64,000 nt of DNA from Clostridiales bacterium (GTDB lineage: Bacteria; Bacillota; Clostridia; Christensenellales; CAG-138). Below the pieces are notes generated by a model. That model searched no databases. It saw only the letters and a program-made list of their open reading frames with translations, and had not been told where the DNA came from. The translations under genes and the position numbers were made by a program. Each line of letters opens with the position of its first letter. The stretch's first letter is position 1. This document shows positions 31,667 through 40,627 of this stretch, piece after piece. The DNA lies in NCBI GenBank assembly GCA_004558525.1, contig SFCQ01000004.1, positions 62,001-126,000 of the forward strand, given 5' to 3'.

Positions 31667-32599
31667 CTATTCCCCTTTAGCCGCTTTTTCAAGAATTGCG
31701 CGTTCCACGGAAAGGTCGTGGCTTATCTCCTTGCCCATATAATATGACGACATCAGGCCCGGCCCTATGTTTATGCCGCAGGCAGGGAAAACATCGTTTA
31801 TGTATACCGCCTTGGGGTGGAACGTATCCTCTATCATTTTCTTATAGATCTCCGCCTGAGGGAGCCTGTTCGTCTGCGCTATGAATATTATCTGCTCCTC
31901 GGGCTCCGTTATGGTGTTGGCCATGTAGTCAATAAGCACGTCAAGCGCAAGCTTTGTCCCCTTCACCTTTGTCAAAACGGTGGTGAGGCCGTTTGAGTCG
32001 CACTCGCCTATTGCCTTTATGCCGGCAAGCATGCCGAAAAAGGCCTTTGCGTGCGTAAGCCGCCCCTTTTTAGCCACGAAAGCAAGGTCGTCCATATAAC
32101 CCGCCTGATGGAAGCGGCTCCTGTTAGCCTCTATATATTCGGCGGTCTCGTCAAGCGTTTTGCCGGCGCTGCGCTGCATCGAGGCATGTATAGTGAGCAG
32201 CCCGAAGCCCGGGCCATAGCGCAGGGTATCTATGCAGCGTATATTGACATCGGGGTATTTTTCAAGGACTATCTTGCGCGCGCTGCACATGAAGTTGTAT
32301 GTGCCGCTTATGCCGGAGGATAATGCCATGGCCAAAATATCGTGGCCCTGCGCGGCCTCGGCCTCAAACGCGGCGGCGAACTCCTCCACGTTTGCAGGAG
32401 AGGTGGAATAAGCCGTTGGGTTATTCTTCAGGTCCTTGTAAAACTGCTCTCTTGATATCTTTTCCCATTTCAGGAACGACAGCATCTCCACGCCGCCGGG
32501 AAAGATAAGGTGACCGTTTACGATCCTGATATCGTATTGCTGCTGGAACTCCTCGCTCAGGTCACAGCCCGCGTCTGCAATAATGGCGAAATAACTCAT
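31667..32599 (-). CDS. DegV-family fatty-acid-binding protein (FakB)
   Basis: This 310-residue protein starts after GAGGGAG. DegV hallmarks are FAIIADAGCDLSEEF, IVNGHLIFPG, AYSTSPANVEEF with the fatty-acid carboxylate-binding Ser/Thr site, LAMALSSGISGTYNF, and MDDLAFVAKKGRL. The C-terminal part includes FPACGINIGPGLMSSYY. FakB holds a fatty acid for phosphorylation by FakA, giving acyl-phosphate for phospholipid synthesis. A fakA gene follows after the transporter, completing the pair. Confidence 0.9.
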   Translation of the reverse strand: MSYFAIIADAGCDLSEEFQQQYDIRIVNGHLIFPGGVEMLSFLKWEKISREQFYKDLKNNPTAYSTSPANVEEFAAAFEAEAAQGHDILAMALSSGISGTYNFMCSARKIVLEKYPDVNIRCIDTLRYGPGFGLLTIHASMQRSAGKTLDETAEYIEANRSRFHQAGYMDDLAFVAKKGRLTHAKAFFGMLAGIKAIGECDSNGLTTVLTKVKGTKLALDVLIDYMANTITEPEEQIIFIAQTNRLPQAEIYKKMIEDTFHPKAVYINDVFPACGINIGPGLMSSYYMGKEISHDLSVERAILEKAAKGE

Positions 32600-32647
32600 T
32601 CTCTGCTCCCTCTTTCTGATTATTCTTATAAATACCTTAATGATTGA

Positions 32648-33592
32648 TTAATCCTCTTCCCAATTCTGCTTTTCAACAAAATTGCTTAGCTGCCGCTTTA
32701 TCGCGTCCCCGCCGGCGATGAAGGTCATAGCGTGCGCTCCGCCGTTGTCAAGCTCTATCCATTGCTTGCTGCCGCCGCATTTTTCATAGCATTTTCGCCC
32801 ACATTCTATGGGAACCGCCGCATCGTTTTTTTGATATATGAACAGCGTTGGTATGCTGTTGCTTTTAAGCTTTTCGCTGAAATCCTCATGCGCGTCCACG
32901 CCGAGCGCCAATCTGCCAAGCAGGGTGACTATCGGCAGCACTATGCGCCATGGCGTATGCCGTATTATGCATTGATGCTTGAACTGCTCGTACGGGCTGT
33001 CGTAGCCCGCGTCTATCACCGCCGCACGGACGCCGCCGTTTTGTATCAGCTCGGACGCTGCCGCCACCGTGGCTCCGCCCATTGATATGCCGTAAAGCAG
33101 CACCGGCGCTGCGCCCGTTTTATCCGCCGCCCATTTGAGCCACTCAACAAGGTCGTATCGTTCCCTAAGCCCAAGCGTGGTCGCCCCTCCTCCGCTTTTG
33201 CCATGCCCGCGCTGATACGGCATAAGCACGTTCCAGCCGCTTTCCCTGAAATAATGCAGCAGGCTGCAAAAGTTGTTCATGGGCGTTGAGCAATAGCCAT
33301 GCAGAAATATGACCGTGCGCCTTTTATCAAGCCCGAGCCACTCGGCGGACAGCTCTACGCCGTCCCTTGCCTTTATATGCACCGTTTCCAGCGGCAAGCT
33401 GCGCGCGCAAGCCATATCGCTCAATATGCGCTCCTTAAACCTTGCATACGGCGCAGCGTCAAGCGCCCGTGGCCGCTCGTCAAAATCGGCCGGGTCGCGC
33501 CGCCTGAACGCATACCACGTCATGACAATTGCGGGCAGCAATTCGAATATGAGGAACAGCGCCAGTGCAGCGCACGCTATCTTCAATGCCAC
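32648..33592 (-). CDS. Membrane-anchored alpha/beta hydrolase (Ser nucleophile)
   Basis: This 314-residue protein starts at a GTG (33592), eight bases after GGAGGAG, overlapping the LRAT gene stop by 10 bp. After an N-terminal helix come TVIFLHGYCST, MPYQRGHGKS, the nucleophile elbow YGISMGGAT, and a late LFIYQKNDAAVP (Asp) and GGAHAMTF (His). The triad appears complete, of the monoglyceride-lipase/serine-aminopeptidase type. In this operon a lipid esterase or acyl-thioesterase role is reasonable but unproven. Confidence 0.85.
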   Translation of the reverse strand: MALKIACAALALFLIFELLPAIVMTWYAFRRRDPADFDERPRALDAAPYARFKERILSDMACARSLPLETVHIKARDGVELSAEWLGLDKRRTVIFLHGYCSTPMNNFCSLLHYFRESGWNVLMPYQRGHGKSGGGATTLGLRERYDLVEWLKWAADKTGAAPVLLYGISMGGATVAAASELIQNGGVRAAVIDAGYDSPYEQFKHQCIIRHTPWRIVLPIVTLLGRLALGVDAHEDFSEKLKSNSIPTLFIYQKNDAAVPIECGRKCYEKCGGSKQWIELDNGGAHAMTFIAGGDAIKRQLSNFVEKQNWEED

Positions 33593-34455
33593 GCGGGTAG
33601 CTCCTCCTTCATAAGCAGTTTATCGCTTCCGCCGTCCCACAAATGGAAGTGCGCTAAAAGCGCATCCTCCGAGCGTACCGAAACGGGCGTTTTTTCAAAG
33701 CCCTTTATTCTATATACATGCTCATCCTGCGCCATAGCCCTTGGCTCCGCTTCAAAGCCAATGGCTATGGGGCTGTTTGATACGGCCGCGGCCGCCGCGC
33801 CGCCCGTATATGCAACGGATACGCAGGCTTTATTGCAGCTCAGCTTGCCGTCATGCCCTTTTTTGAATACAAGCTGCTTTTCGTCATAGCCGTATGTATC
33901 CTTCAAGCCGTGAAGCATCAGCCTTAACGCGCAATAATAGCCCATGCGCTCTTTCGGCTCCCTTATTCTTTTAAGCTCCCTGTTCAGGCGGGCATTGTCA
34001 AACGCATCAATGCCGGCCTCATAAGGAATATGCATCAGGTACACCTCCGCAAGCCTGCGGCTGCGCCACAGCCTGCGCGCCTGCTCCTCCTGCTCGCTCC
34101 ATTTTGTCCCCATAACGCACTCGTAGGCAAAATGCTCGCAGTTGTTGTGTATAATGTCGTATCCGGCCTCGCCAATTCTTTGGCGCGCAAGCGCTATGCT
34201 TTTCTTGCGGCTTATCCTTTTTAACCGCTCGGCAGGCGATAGCTGCGCCGCCTCGGCAAAGCCGCCGCATGAAAAGGTCTGTATATCCGTTGCGCATACG
34301 CGTATATCGTCCGCAGCGGCGCCTGGCTCAAGCCCGGGCGGCATGCCGAACTGTATCACCTCGCCGTCGCTTACATACACCCCGTAATGCCAGAGCATGC
34401 CTCTCCTTACCCTGACCATATCGCCCGGGCGGAGCCTTGTAGCCTGCCATCTCAT
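33583..34455 (-). CDS. LRAT-domain protein fused to a phosphopantetheinyl-transferase-like domain
   Basis: This 290-residue protein starts by an ATGA overlap with the ACP gene. Residues about 1-130 form an LRAT domain: GDMVRVRRGMLWHYGVYV with catalytic His23, IQFG, and HNNCEHFAYEC with nucleophile Cys106. LRAT enzymes move acyl groups from phospholipids. Residues about 137-285 follow the Sfp-type layout: VYLMHIP, a long helix ending MGYYCALRLMLHGL, LVFKKGHDGKLS, VSVAYTGG, VSNSPIAIGFEAE (GVDIE position) and LWDGGSDKLLMKEE (WxxKE position). The metal-ligand Asp and the Lys are altered, so activity is uncertain. Confidence 0.75.
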   Translation of the reverse strand: MRWQATRLRPGDMVRVRRGMLWHYGVYVSDGEVIQFGMPPGLEPGAAADDIRVCATDIQTFSCGGFAEAAQLSPAERLKRISRKKSIALARQRIGEAGYDIIHNNCEHFAYECVMGTKWSEQEEQARRLWRSRRLAEVYLMHIPYEAGIDAFDNARLNRELKRIREPKERMGYYCALRLMLHGLKDTYGYDEKQLVFKKGHDGKLSCNKACVSVAYTGGAAAAAVSNSPIAIGFEAEPRAMAQDEHVYRIKGFEKTPVSVRSEDALLAHFHLWDGGSDKLLMKEELPAWH

Positions 34456-34703
34456 TTGTTGGCCTTTTCTATATAATCCACCACGTCCCTCAGCGTTTTG
34501 AAATCCGCCATGCCGACGTTGCCAAAGCGCATGTGAAAGCTTTCCTCTATTGCTATGACCGTATAGAGCATGGCAACCGATGAAAAGCCCAGGTCCTCGA
34601 TCAGCCTTGAATCCTCCGTGCAGCTCTCCACAAGCTTCGGATCCGTCATGTTGGCCGCAAGCAGCATTTCCTTCAAGCGTGCAATTATCTCGCTGCGTTC
34701 CAT
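34452..34703 (-). CDS. Acyl carrier protein
   Basis: This 83-residue ACP has the helix-II motif DLGFSSVAML, where one of the two Ser carries phosphopantetheine (DSL in standard ACPs). It has an acidic first helix and ends DVVDYIEKANK. It is not the housekeeping ACP by context: no fab genes are near. It overlaps the LRAT-transferase gene and follows the ligase gene by 85 bp, so it is probably the substrate carrier for that ligase. Confidence 0.9.
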   Translation of the reverse strand: MERSEIIARLKEMLLAANMTDPKLVESCTEDSRLIEDLGFSSVAMLYTVIAIEESFHMRFGNVGMADFKTLRDVVDYIEKANK

Positions 34704-34788
34704 TTGTCTGATACCGTGCTTCCGCCTTGCAAAAGCGTCCCTTTCTTAAGTATGGCAGCCCTTCGCCCTTCTGCGGGCGGCAGGCCGG

Positions 34789-36303
34789 TTATTTATCCAG
34801 CTTGTAGCGCACTATCTTCATGCTGGGCGTGCGGGCAAAGTCGCTTTCGCGTATGGTGATCCTCTCTACCCTTGCATACGCCGGCTGCTTTGCGTTTACC
34901 TCCCACAGCGCGTCAAGCATGACCTGCTTAACATCGCCGGCGTTTAGCGCCGCAAGCTCCGACGTGCGGGGAACGACCTCCAGCGCAAGTATGTGGCGCC
35001 CCTGCTCGGTAACGGCTTCAAACACCTGAGAATCCTGTATGAACGGCAGCGTGTTGAACTGCGCCTCAAGCTCGGCGGGGGAGACGTTTTCGCCGTTTGA
35101 AAGCGCTATAACGTCCTTTGACCTGCCCGTTATGTACAGATAGCCTTCCTCGTCGATATGGCCAAGGTCGCCTGTATGGAACCAGCCGTCCTCCCAGGCA
35201 TTTTCGTCAGGCTCGCCTATATAATCGTCCATCATGTTGGCGCCGCGCAGCAGCAGCTCGCCGTTGACAAACTTAAGCTCCTGATTGGGATACGGTATGC
35301 CTACGGATTCGGGCTTGCGCTCAGGCTCCGGATTGCCGGAAACAAGGTTTGCCGACTCCGTAAGGCCATAGCCGGGCAGCAGCGCTATGCCCATCTTCCT
35401 ATACTCAGCAATAAGATAGGGCGGCACGGGCGCGGCGCCGCAGATCATGTACTTCATATCCGCGCCAAGCATGTTCCTGCCAAACTGGCGGGAAAGCCCG
35501 AGCGCCATCTCCGCAAGCGCGGGAACGGCCACAAGCACGGTGGGCTTGAACGTGGCTATATCGCGGAACATATCCTTGTTGTTCTGGCATATAAACAGCG
35601 TGCTTCCGGTATAAAGCGAGGTGAGCAGGTTGCGTATAAGCCCGAACACATGCGAAAGCGGCAGCACAAGAATATACCTTTGCCCAAACACGTCCTTATA
35701 GCCATAGCAGCCGTTCACTACGCCCTGCATAACGGCGCGGTGGCTGAGCAGCGCACCCTTGCTCCTGCCCGATGTGCCGCCGGTGAACATGACCACGCAC
35801 GGATCCTCGGGCTTAACATCATATATGGGCGTTGCGGCGTCCGCGCAAAGCTCTGCGCAAAGCAGCGGCACCTCCGGCAGCTTTGCCCTGACAAGGGCCG
35901 TCTTTTCCTCAAGCTGCTTTTGATATACCAAAGCCTTTAGGCTGAACTTCATGCAGCAGCCGAACACGGCGCCGGCGTCAAGCTGAGCAGGCAGTACCAC
36001 GGCCGTGCAGCCGAAGGTGGTTATTGCTATGAATGTCTTAACGAAATCATAGGAGTTGGCGGCAAGTATCCCTACGCGCTCCCGCGGCTTTAAGCCGGCG
36101 TCCTTCAATACCGTGCGGTAATGCGCCGCGCCGGCATCTATATTGGCAAAGGTGTATTCGCGGCCGGCATAGGCTATTGCGTTATCGTCTGCGTATTCAT
36201 CGGCGCAGCGCTTCCACATGGCGCTCAATGTGCCGTAATCGCGTATCCTTTCAAGCGTGGCCTTATCGGTATACCTGCCGAACAGCTCGTTGACCTTGTC
36301 CAT
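34789..36303 (-). CDS. AMP-dependent acyl-CoA/acyl-ACP synthetase
   Basis: This 504-residue adenylate-forming enzyme starts after GGAG. Motifs are VVMFTGGTSGRSKGALLSH (P-loop), the GYGLTES core, WFHTGDLGHIDEEG, GRSKDVIALSNGENVSP, and a final TPSMKIVRYKL with the catalytic Lys. The family activates a carboxylate as acyl-AMP and loads it on CoA or a carrier. With the ACP gene directly downstream, fatty acyl-ACP is the likely product. Confidence 0.9.
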   Translation of the reverse strand: MDKVNELFGRYTDKATLERIRDYGTLSAMWKRCADEYADDNAIAYAGREYTFANIDAGAAHYRTVLKDAGLKPRERVGILAANSYDFVKTFIAITTFGCTAVVLPAQLDAGAVFGCCMKFSLKALVYQKQLEEKTALVRAKLPEVPLLCAELCADAATPIYDVKPEDPCVVMFTGGTSGRSKGALLSHRAVMQGVVNGCYGYKDVFGQRYILVLPLSHVFGLIRNLLTSLYTGSTLFICQNNKDMFRDIATFKPTVLVAVPALAEMALGLSRQFGRNMLGADMKYMICGAAPVPPYLIAEYRKMGIALLPGYGLTESANLVSGNPEPERKPESVGIPYPNQELKFVNGELLLRGANMMDDYIGEPDENAWEDGWFHTGDLGHIDEEGYLYITGRSKDVIALSNGENVSPAELEAQFNTLPFIQDSQVFEAVTEQGRHILALEVVPRTSELAALNAGDVKQVMLDALWEVNAKQPAYARVERITIRESDFARTPSMKIVRYKLDK

Positions 36304-36339
36304 TTTGTCGTTTCTCCTTCCAGTTATTTCTTTATCCGC

Positions 36340-36987
36340 CTATATGCAAAGCTCCCTGAGCTTTTCTTCTTTTTCACTAAGCCTTGATGAAGCGGCGTTT
36401 ATCTGATCGAACGAGGGCAGCCTGCCGCTTTCCGCATCCACGCGTACAGGCTCGCCTATGGCTATCGTCATGCGGCTGTACCAATGCTTTTTCGGCTTCA
36501 AATACAGCGGCACTATCGGGGTATTGCTTTTGAGCGCCATAAGCACCATTCCGGATTTGAAGGTTGAAAGTCCCCCTTCGTCAACGTTTATACGCCCCTC
36601 CGGAAACATGCACACAAGCTCGCCGTTTTCAAGATGCCCCGTTATCTGCCTGAATGAATCTATGCCGAAATTCTCGCGGTCTATGGGTATACAGTGGAAC
36701 CATTTGAAGAATATTTTTGTGCTGCGCTTGTTTTCAAACTCCTTAAGGCATATAAAATGATGCCGCCTGTACCATATGGCCGCCATTATGGCTATAGGGT
36801 CAGCAAAGCTGACATGATTTGATATCACCAGCGCTCCGCCGCGGATATGCTCCCTGGCGGCTTCGTTTTCGTATAAAATGCGCGGTCTCAGCCATAGCAG
36901 CACGGGAATTGCGGCCGTAGCTTTTGCAAAGTCATACATGAAATACCCGCGCGGTTCATGCGGACGCTTTTCCTTCTCCGCGTTCAT
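36340..36987 (-). CDS. PlsC-type 1-acylglycerol-phosphate acyltransferase, copy 2
   Basis: This 215-residue protein starts with the ATG at 36987 after GGGGGA, overlapping the preceding gene by 32 bp. A later Met (36936) lacks a ribosome site. Acyltransferase blocks are VISNHVSFADP (NHxxxxD), IPIDRENFG, FPEGRINVDEGGLSTFKSG (EGR) and IVPLYL. It transfers an acyl chain to a lysophospholipid or similar acceptor at the membrane. It pairs with a second PlsC encoded just upstream. Confidence 0.88.
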   Translation of the reverse strand: MNAEKEKRPHEPRGYFMYDFAKATAAIPVLLWLRPRILYENEAAREHIRGGALVISNHVSFADPIAIMAAIWYRRHHFICLKEFENKRSTKIFFKWFHCIPIDRENFGIDSFRQITGHLENGELVCMFPEGRINVDEGGLSTFKSGMVLMALKSNTPIVPLYLKPKKHWYSRMTIAIGEPVRVDAESGRLPSFDQINAASSRLSEKEEKLRELCI

Positions 36988-37603
36988 CTAAAAGTCCCCC
37001 AAGTTCTATAATGCGCGTACGCATGGCCTCCGCCACAAGCTGTATGTTCTCCCTGTCAGAAAGCTTTGGATCGGCATAGTCCGAAGCCTTGATGGGCGCG
37101 CCGATCATTATCCTTGCGCGCTTTTTGTTAAAGTAGCTGCCGTTGGTATACACGGGTATCACCTGCGCGCCTGTTGAAAGCGCCAGATAGGCGGCCCCTG
37201 TCTTAAACGGCAGCGGGCGCGCTTCACCCGCCCTCGGCAAGCGCCCCTCCGGAAATATGCCCACTATGCCGCCGCTTTGCACAATCTCCTCCGATATGGC
37301 TATGCAGCCTATATCGTGCGAATCCCTGTTGACATATATGCCGCCAAGCAGCCTCAGCAGCGTGCCGAGCAGAGGCTTGCGGAACATCACCTCCGCTATC
37401 TGAAAGCGCAGCGTCCTGCTCCAAAATGCGAACATGAGCACAACATAATCAAATACCGAGGTATGGTTGCATATCACTATGGCGGGCCCGCGTATGCCTC
37501 GCCCCTGGCGCTGCCTGTCCTCATAATACGTTTTTGTACGGAAGCAGAAAAACTGCGCCGGCCAACCCGTTATCTTGACAAAAGCGTTCCAGAATCCTAT
37601 CAT
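36956..37603 (-). CDS. PlsC-type acyltransferase, copy 1
   Basis: This 215-residue protein starts by an ATGA overlap with the ligase-ACP gene. Blocks are VICNHTSVFDYVVL (NHxxxxD), IYVNRDSHD, FPEGRLPRAGEARPLPFKTG (EGR) and VIPVYTNG. It is clearly diverged from copy 2. Two acyltransferases in one operon would allow two acylation steps, or two acceptors. Confidence 0.88.
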   Translation of the reverse strand: MIGFWNAFVKITGWPAQFFCFRTKTYYEDRQRQGRGIRGPAIVICNHTSVFDYVVLMFAFWSRTLRFQIAEVMFRKPLLGTLLRLLGGIYVNRDSHDIGCIAISEEIVQSGGIVGIFPEGRLPRAGEARPLPFKTGAAYLALSTGAQVIPVYTNGSYFNKKRARIMIGAPIKASDYADPKLSDRENIQLVAEAMRTRIIELGGLLDERGEGKASA

Positions 37604-39546
37604 AGCCGCTCACCGTCCGCATTGCGTATATATTCGGCTATCTCGGCGGGCGTGCTTGGCGCGTGGCCGGCATTATCCGGCATCACCAGAACGTCAAACT
37701 CCTCCTGCAATTTGGAAAGCATGGCAAAATAGTCGAGGCTCGACCCGCCAAGCTCCACAAAAAAGTCCGAATCAGCCGCAATAGAGGCGGTATCCTTGCC
37801 AAGAGCGTTTGCAAAGCACAGGCGAATATGCCGCTCAAGCTCGCCAAAGCTCTGCTCCTGCATAGTGTCGGGATCCATTATATTCATTTTGCCGCTTTGC
37901 AGGCGTTTGGCTATCCTTACGCGGTTCAGCTTTATATCGTCAGGCTCTATAAGCTCGTCTGACACGAACACTATCTTGCTTATAAGCCCCGCAAGCTCCG
38001 CTTCTTTAAGCTTTTCAGCTATGGCGGCGCGTATTTTTGTCAGCTTGGCAGCGTCCGTATACGCCTTTACGGATACCACTATCACCGGCTGCACGCCCTG
38101 TTCCTCCCGTATTCCGGCAAGGCACAGGCCGCGTATACCCGCAACCATAAGCTTTTGCTCTATCAGATTCGGGTTCAGATTCTCGCCAGACGGCGCTATC
38201 ACAAGGTCGTCTATCCTGCCAAGTATCCTGTAGCGGCCGTTTTCACATTCTGCCAGATCCCCCGTATGGAACCATTCGCCGTTGTTCTCGGCCTTTATAC
38301 CCTCATTCCAAACGGTCCTTGCAAGCGTTTTACCGCGCACCATAAGCTCGCCCTCGCCATTTATGCTGTATTGCACGGAGGCAAACGGTTTGCCCACGCT
38401 GCCGCTTCCAAGTATCCTTTTGTTGCCGCTCAGCTCGACGGATGTAATGCCCGTCTCCGTCATGCCATAGCCGTTTGCAAGGCGGTAGCCTATGCCGTTC
38501 ATAAACTCCAGCACGCACGGCCTTATCTCGCTTCCGCCGCTTATCATAAAGCGTATGCTCGGCCCAAACAGGTTCAGCCGCACCTCCCTGAAAAGCAGCC
38601 AGGACACCATATCGCGAAGCAGCGGTATATTGCCCACGGCGTTTGCGAGCCTGAGCCCCTTTTCAAACCTGTTCCATGTTTTTTCGCCGCGCTCGCGTAT
38701 AGCGCGGCACGCCTGCCCGTATACCCTGTCCCAAAGCATGGGCACGGCAAATATATGCGTCACCTTATGCCTGCGTATGGTGTTAAGTATGGTCTGCGGC
38801 GACATATCGTTAAGCAGCACAAACGTGCGCGAAAAGAAGGCGAACCATATATACACGGCCGATAGCCCGAATATGTGATAAAGCGGCAGGAACACAAGCT
38901 GCTTCAGCTGCCCCTTATAATGCCTTTTCATTTCAGGAGCCGTGCGGATTATCGCGCAGCTGTCTGCTATCTGCGCCGCTATCTCGGCGGCCGTATATGC
39001 GCACACCTTTATATGCGACGATGTGCCGGAGGACATTACGAGTATCTCCCCGCCAAACGGCCCATCCTCAAGCTTTTCTTTAGCCGGCACTATATCGCGG
39101 CATATTATGGTCCCTGCGCCAAGGTCTATATCGCGATCCGCTATAACGGCGCCTACGCCATATTCCGCCACAGCCTCCCTTAGCGTGGCGGCATCGAGCC
39201 TCAGGTTCATCAAAAGCGGCCTGTAGCCGCAGCGCAGCACGGCCCACAGCATCTCCACCCAATCGCGGCTGTTATTCATATATATGCCGGCAATGCTTCC
39301 TGAAGGCAGCCCGTTAAGCAGGCCGCGCAAGGTTTTTGCCCTTCTATCTATCGAATCTCGGCATTCGCCGTAGGTAGTGTATATTATCCTGTAGCCGGAG
39401 CTTTGCTCAAACATTACGTTTTCGCGTTCAGAAAACATAAGCTCGTACAGCGCCCGAAAGCTCTTATCGGAGCGTTCAAGCCTTTTGAGCTTTGATCTGA
39501 CGAAGCCGTCAAGCGTTATATGTCCTGCTATGTTGTTTTTTCGCAT
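37600..39546 (-). CDS. Acyl-adenylating ligase fused to a C-terminal acyl carrier domain
   Basis: This is a 648-residue protein. The adenylation domain (about 1-550) has MSSGTSSHIKV (a weak P-loop), YGMTETGITSVE, WFHTGDLAEC and GRIDDLVIAPSGENLNP. Residues about 565-640 form a carrier domain: FFVELGGSSLDYFAMLSKL supplies the phosphopantetheine Ser. Ligase and carrier in one chain suggest direct loading in cis. The gene is the second in the operon, 18 bp after the hydrolase, and overlaps the PlsC gene. Confidence 0.88.
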   Translation of the reverse strand: MRKNNIAGHITLDGFVRSKLKRLERSDKSFRALYELMFSERENVMFEQSSGYRIIYTTYGECRDSIDRRAKTLRGLLNGLPSGSIAGIYMNNSRDWVEMLWAVLRCGYRPLLMNLRLDAATLREAVAEYGVGAVIADRDIDLGAGTIICRDIVPAKEKLEDGPFGGEILVMSSGTSSHIKVCAYTAAEIAAQIADSCAIIRTAPEMKRHYKGQLKQLVFLPLYHIFGLSAVYIWFAFFSRTFVLLNDMSPQTILNTIRRHKVTHIFAVPMLWDRVYGQACRAIRERGEKTWNRFEKGLRLANAVGNIPLLRDMVSWLLFREVRLNLFGPSIRFMISGGSEIRPCVLEFMNGIGYRLANGYGMTETGITSVELSGNKRILGSGSVGKPFASVQYSINGEGELMVRGKTLARTVWNEGIKAENNGEWFHTGDLAECENGRYRILGRIDDLVIAPSGENLNPNLIEQKLMVAGIRGLCLAGIREEQGVQPVIVVSVKAYTDAAKLTKIRAAIAEKLKEAELAGLISKIVFVSDELIEPDDIKLNRVRIAKRLQSGKMNIMDPDTMQEQSFGELERHIRLCFANALGKDTASIAADSDFFVELGGSSLDYFAMLSKLQEEFDVLVMPDNAGHAPSTPAEIAEYIRNADGERL

Positions 39547-39564
39547 CTATAGGATTGCTCCGAA

Positions 39565-40593
39565 TTAAATAGTGCAGCGCTTCAGAGAGTCAGTTATAAA
39601 GCGAAGGATAGCGCCTATCTGCGATTTTTCCGCCTCGTCCGCCCCGGCTCCGGAGCCATCGTCAGATCTTGGCAATACCCCGCTATGGTCCGCGTGACCC
39701 TCAGCCTCCACAAGCATGTAGGATATGTTGGCATTGCCGCTGATGATTCCCCTGCCATAGGCGCTAAGCTCGTAAGGCACGGCCTGATCCTCTGCGCCCT
39801 GTATCAGCAATACCGGCATATTCGCCGCCTCAAGCGCCTCGGCAGCCGTCTTCCCTGCGTCCGCACCAACGTTCATATAGTCGCGCAGCCAAAGGAATGG
39901 CCTGCCCAAATTGGCAAATACGGAAATATACCTTTGAGCATGGCCCACCATAAGGTCCGTCGTGGCATTGTAGCCCGCTACCGCAACCACCGCCGCAGGC
40001 GCGGGAGAAACGTCGTTCATTGCCGTAAGCACGCCGTAAGCGCCCATGCTGTACCCAAACAGCACCACGGGAACGCCGGCGGTATCGCCGCGGGAGTTAA
40101 CATAGTCCAGCGCCGCAAGCGTATCGTAGCGCGCCTGCTCCATGCCTACTATACTGTCGCCATCGCTGGTGCCGGCGGCCGTACCGTCGAATGTAAGCAC
40201 GGAAAAACCGTTTTCCGTAAAGCTCTGCACCAGCAGCGAAAAGCAGCCCTGATCGTCCCTGAACCCATGCACCATTATCACCAGCGCTTTTGGCGCTTCA
40301 ACGCTGTAAAGCCAGCCCCTCAGCCGGACGCCGCCGCTTAAAAAGCCGACGTCCTCATAAGCTGCGGCCACGCCGTCAACCGGCACAGGCTCATTCTTCT
40401 GCGGCTCTACGCGCTTGAATATATGGCTGCACACAATGTCCGTAGTCCCTATGGATACGGCTGTCGCTACCGCCAGAGTACCGGCGATACCTTTGATGAT
40501 CCGCTTGCCGCGGCTGCTTTTTCCGCTCACAGGCAGCCTCCTCGCACATATGGCCGACACAATAATGCATAATATGCTAAAAATGTTAATCAA
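39565..40593 (-). CDS. Alpha/beta hydrolase with N-terminal membrane helix
   Basis: This is a protein of about 342 residues. The start is uncertain. A TTG at 40593 follows AAAAAGGTG and lies downstream of the promoter; an in-frame ATG at 40620 would be at the transcript 5' end (leaderless); Mets further upstream lie in or beyond the promoter. Motifs are VIMVHGFRDDQG, VLTFDGTAAGTSDG, FGYSMGAYG (GxSxG), LIQGAEDQAVP (Asp) and VEAEGHADHSG (His). It is the first gene of the lipid-related operon. Confidence 0.82.
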   Translation of the reverse strand: MINIFSILCIIVSAICARRLPVSGKSSRGKRIIKGIAGTLAVATAVSIGTTDIVCSHIFKRVEPQKNEPVPVDGVAAAYEDVGFLSGGVRLRGWLYSVEAPKALVIMVHGFRDDQGCFSLLVQSFTENGFSVLTFDGTAAGTSDGDSIVGMEQARYDTLAALDYVNSRGDTAGVPVVLFGYSMGAYGVLTAMNDVSPAPAAVVAVAGYNATTDLMVGHAQRYISVFANLGRPFLWLRDYMNVGADAGKTAAEALEAANMPVLLIQGAEDQAVPYELSAYGRGIISGNANISYMLVEAEGHADHSGVLPRSDDGSGAGADEAEKSQIGAILRFITDSLKRCTI

Positions 40594-40627
40594 AACACCT
40601 TTTTCGCATAAATACGACATTATGTTA

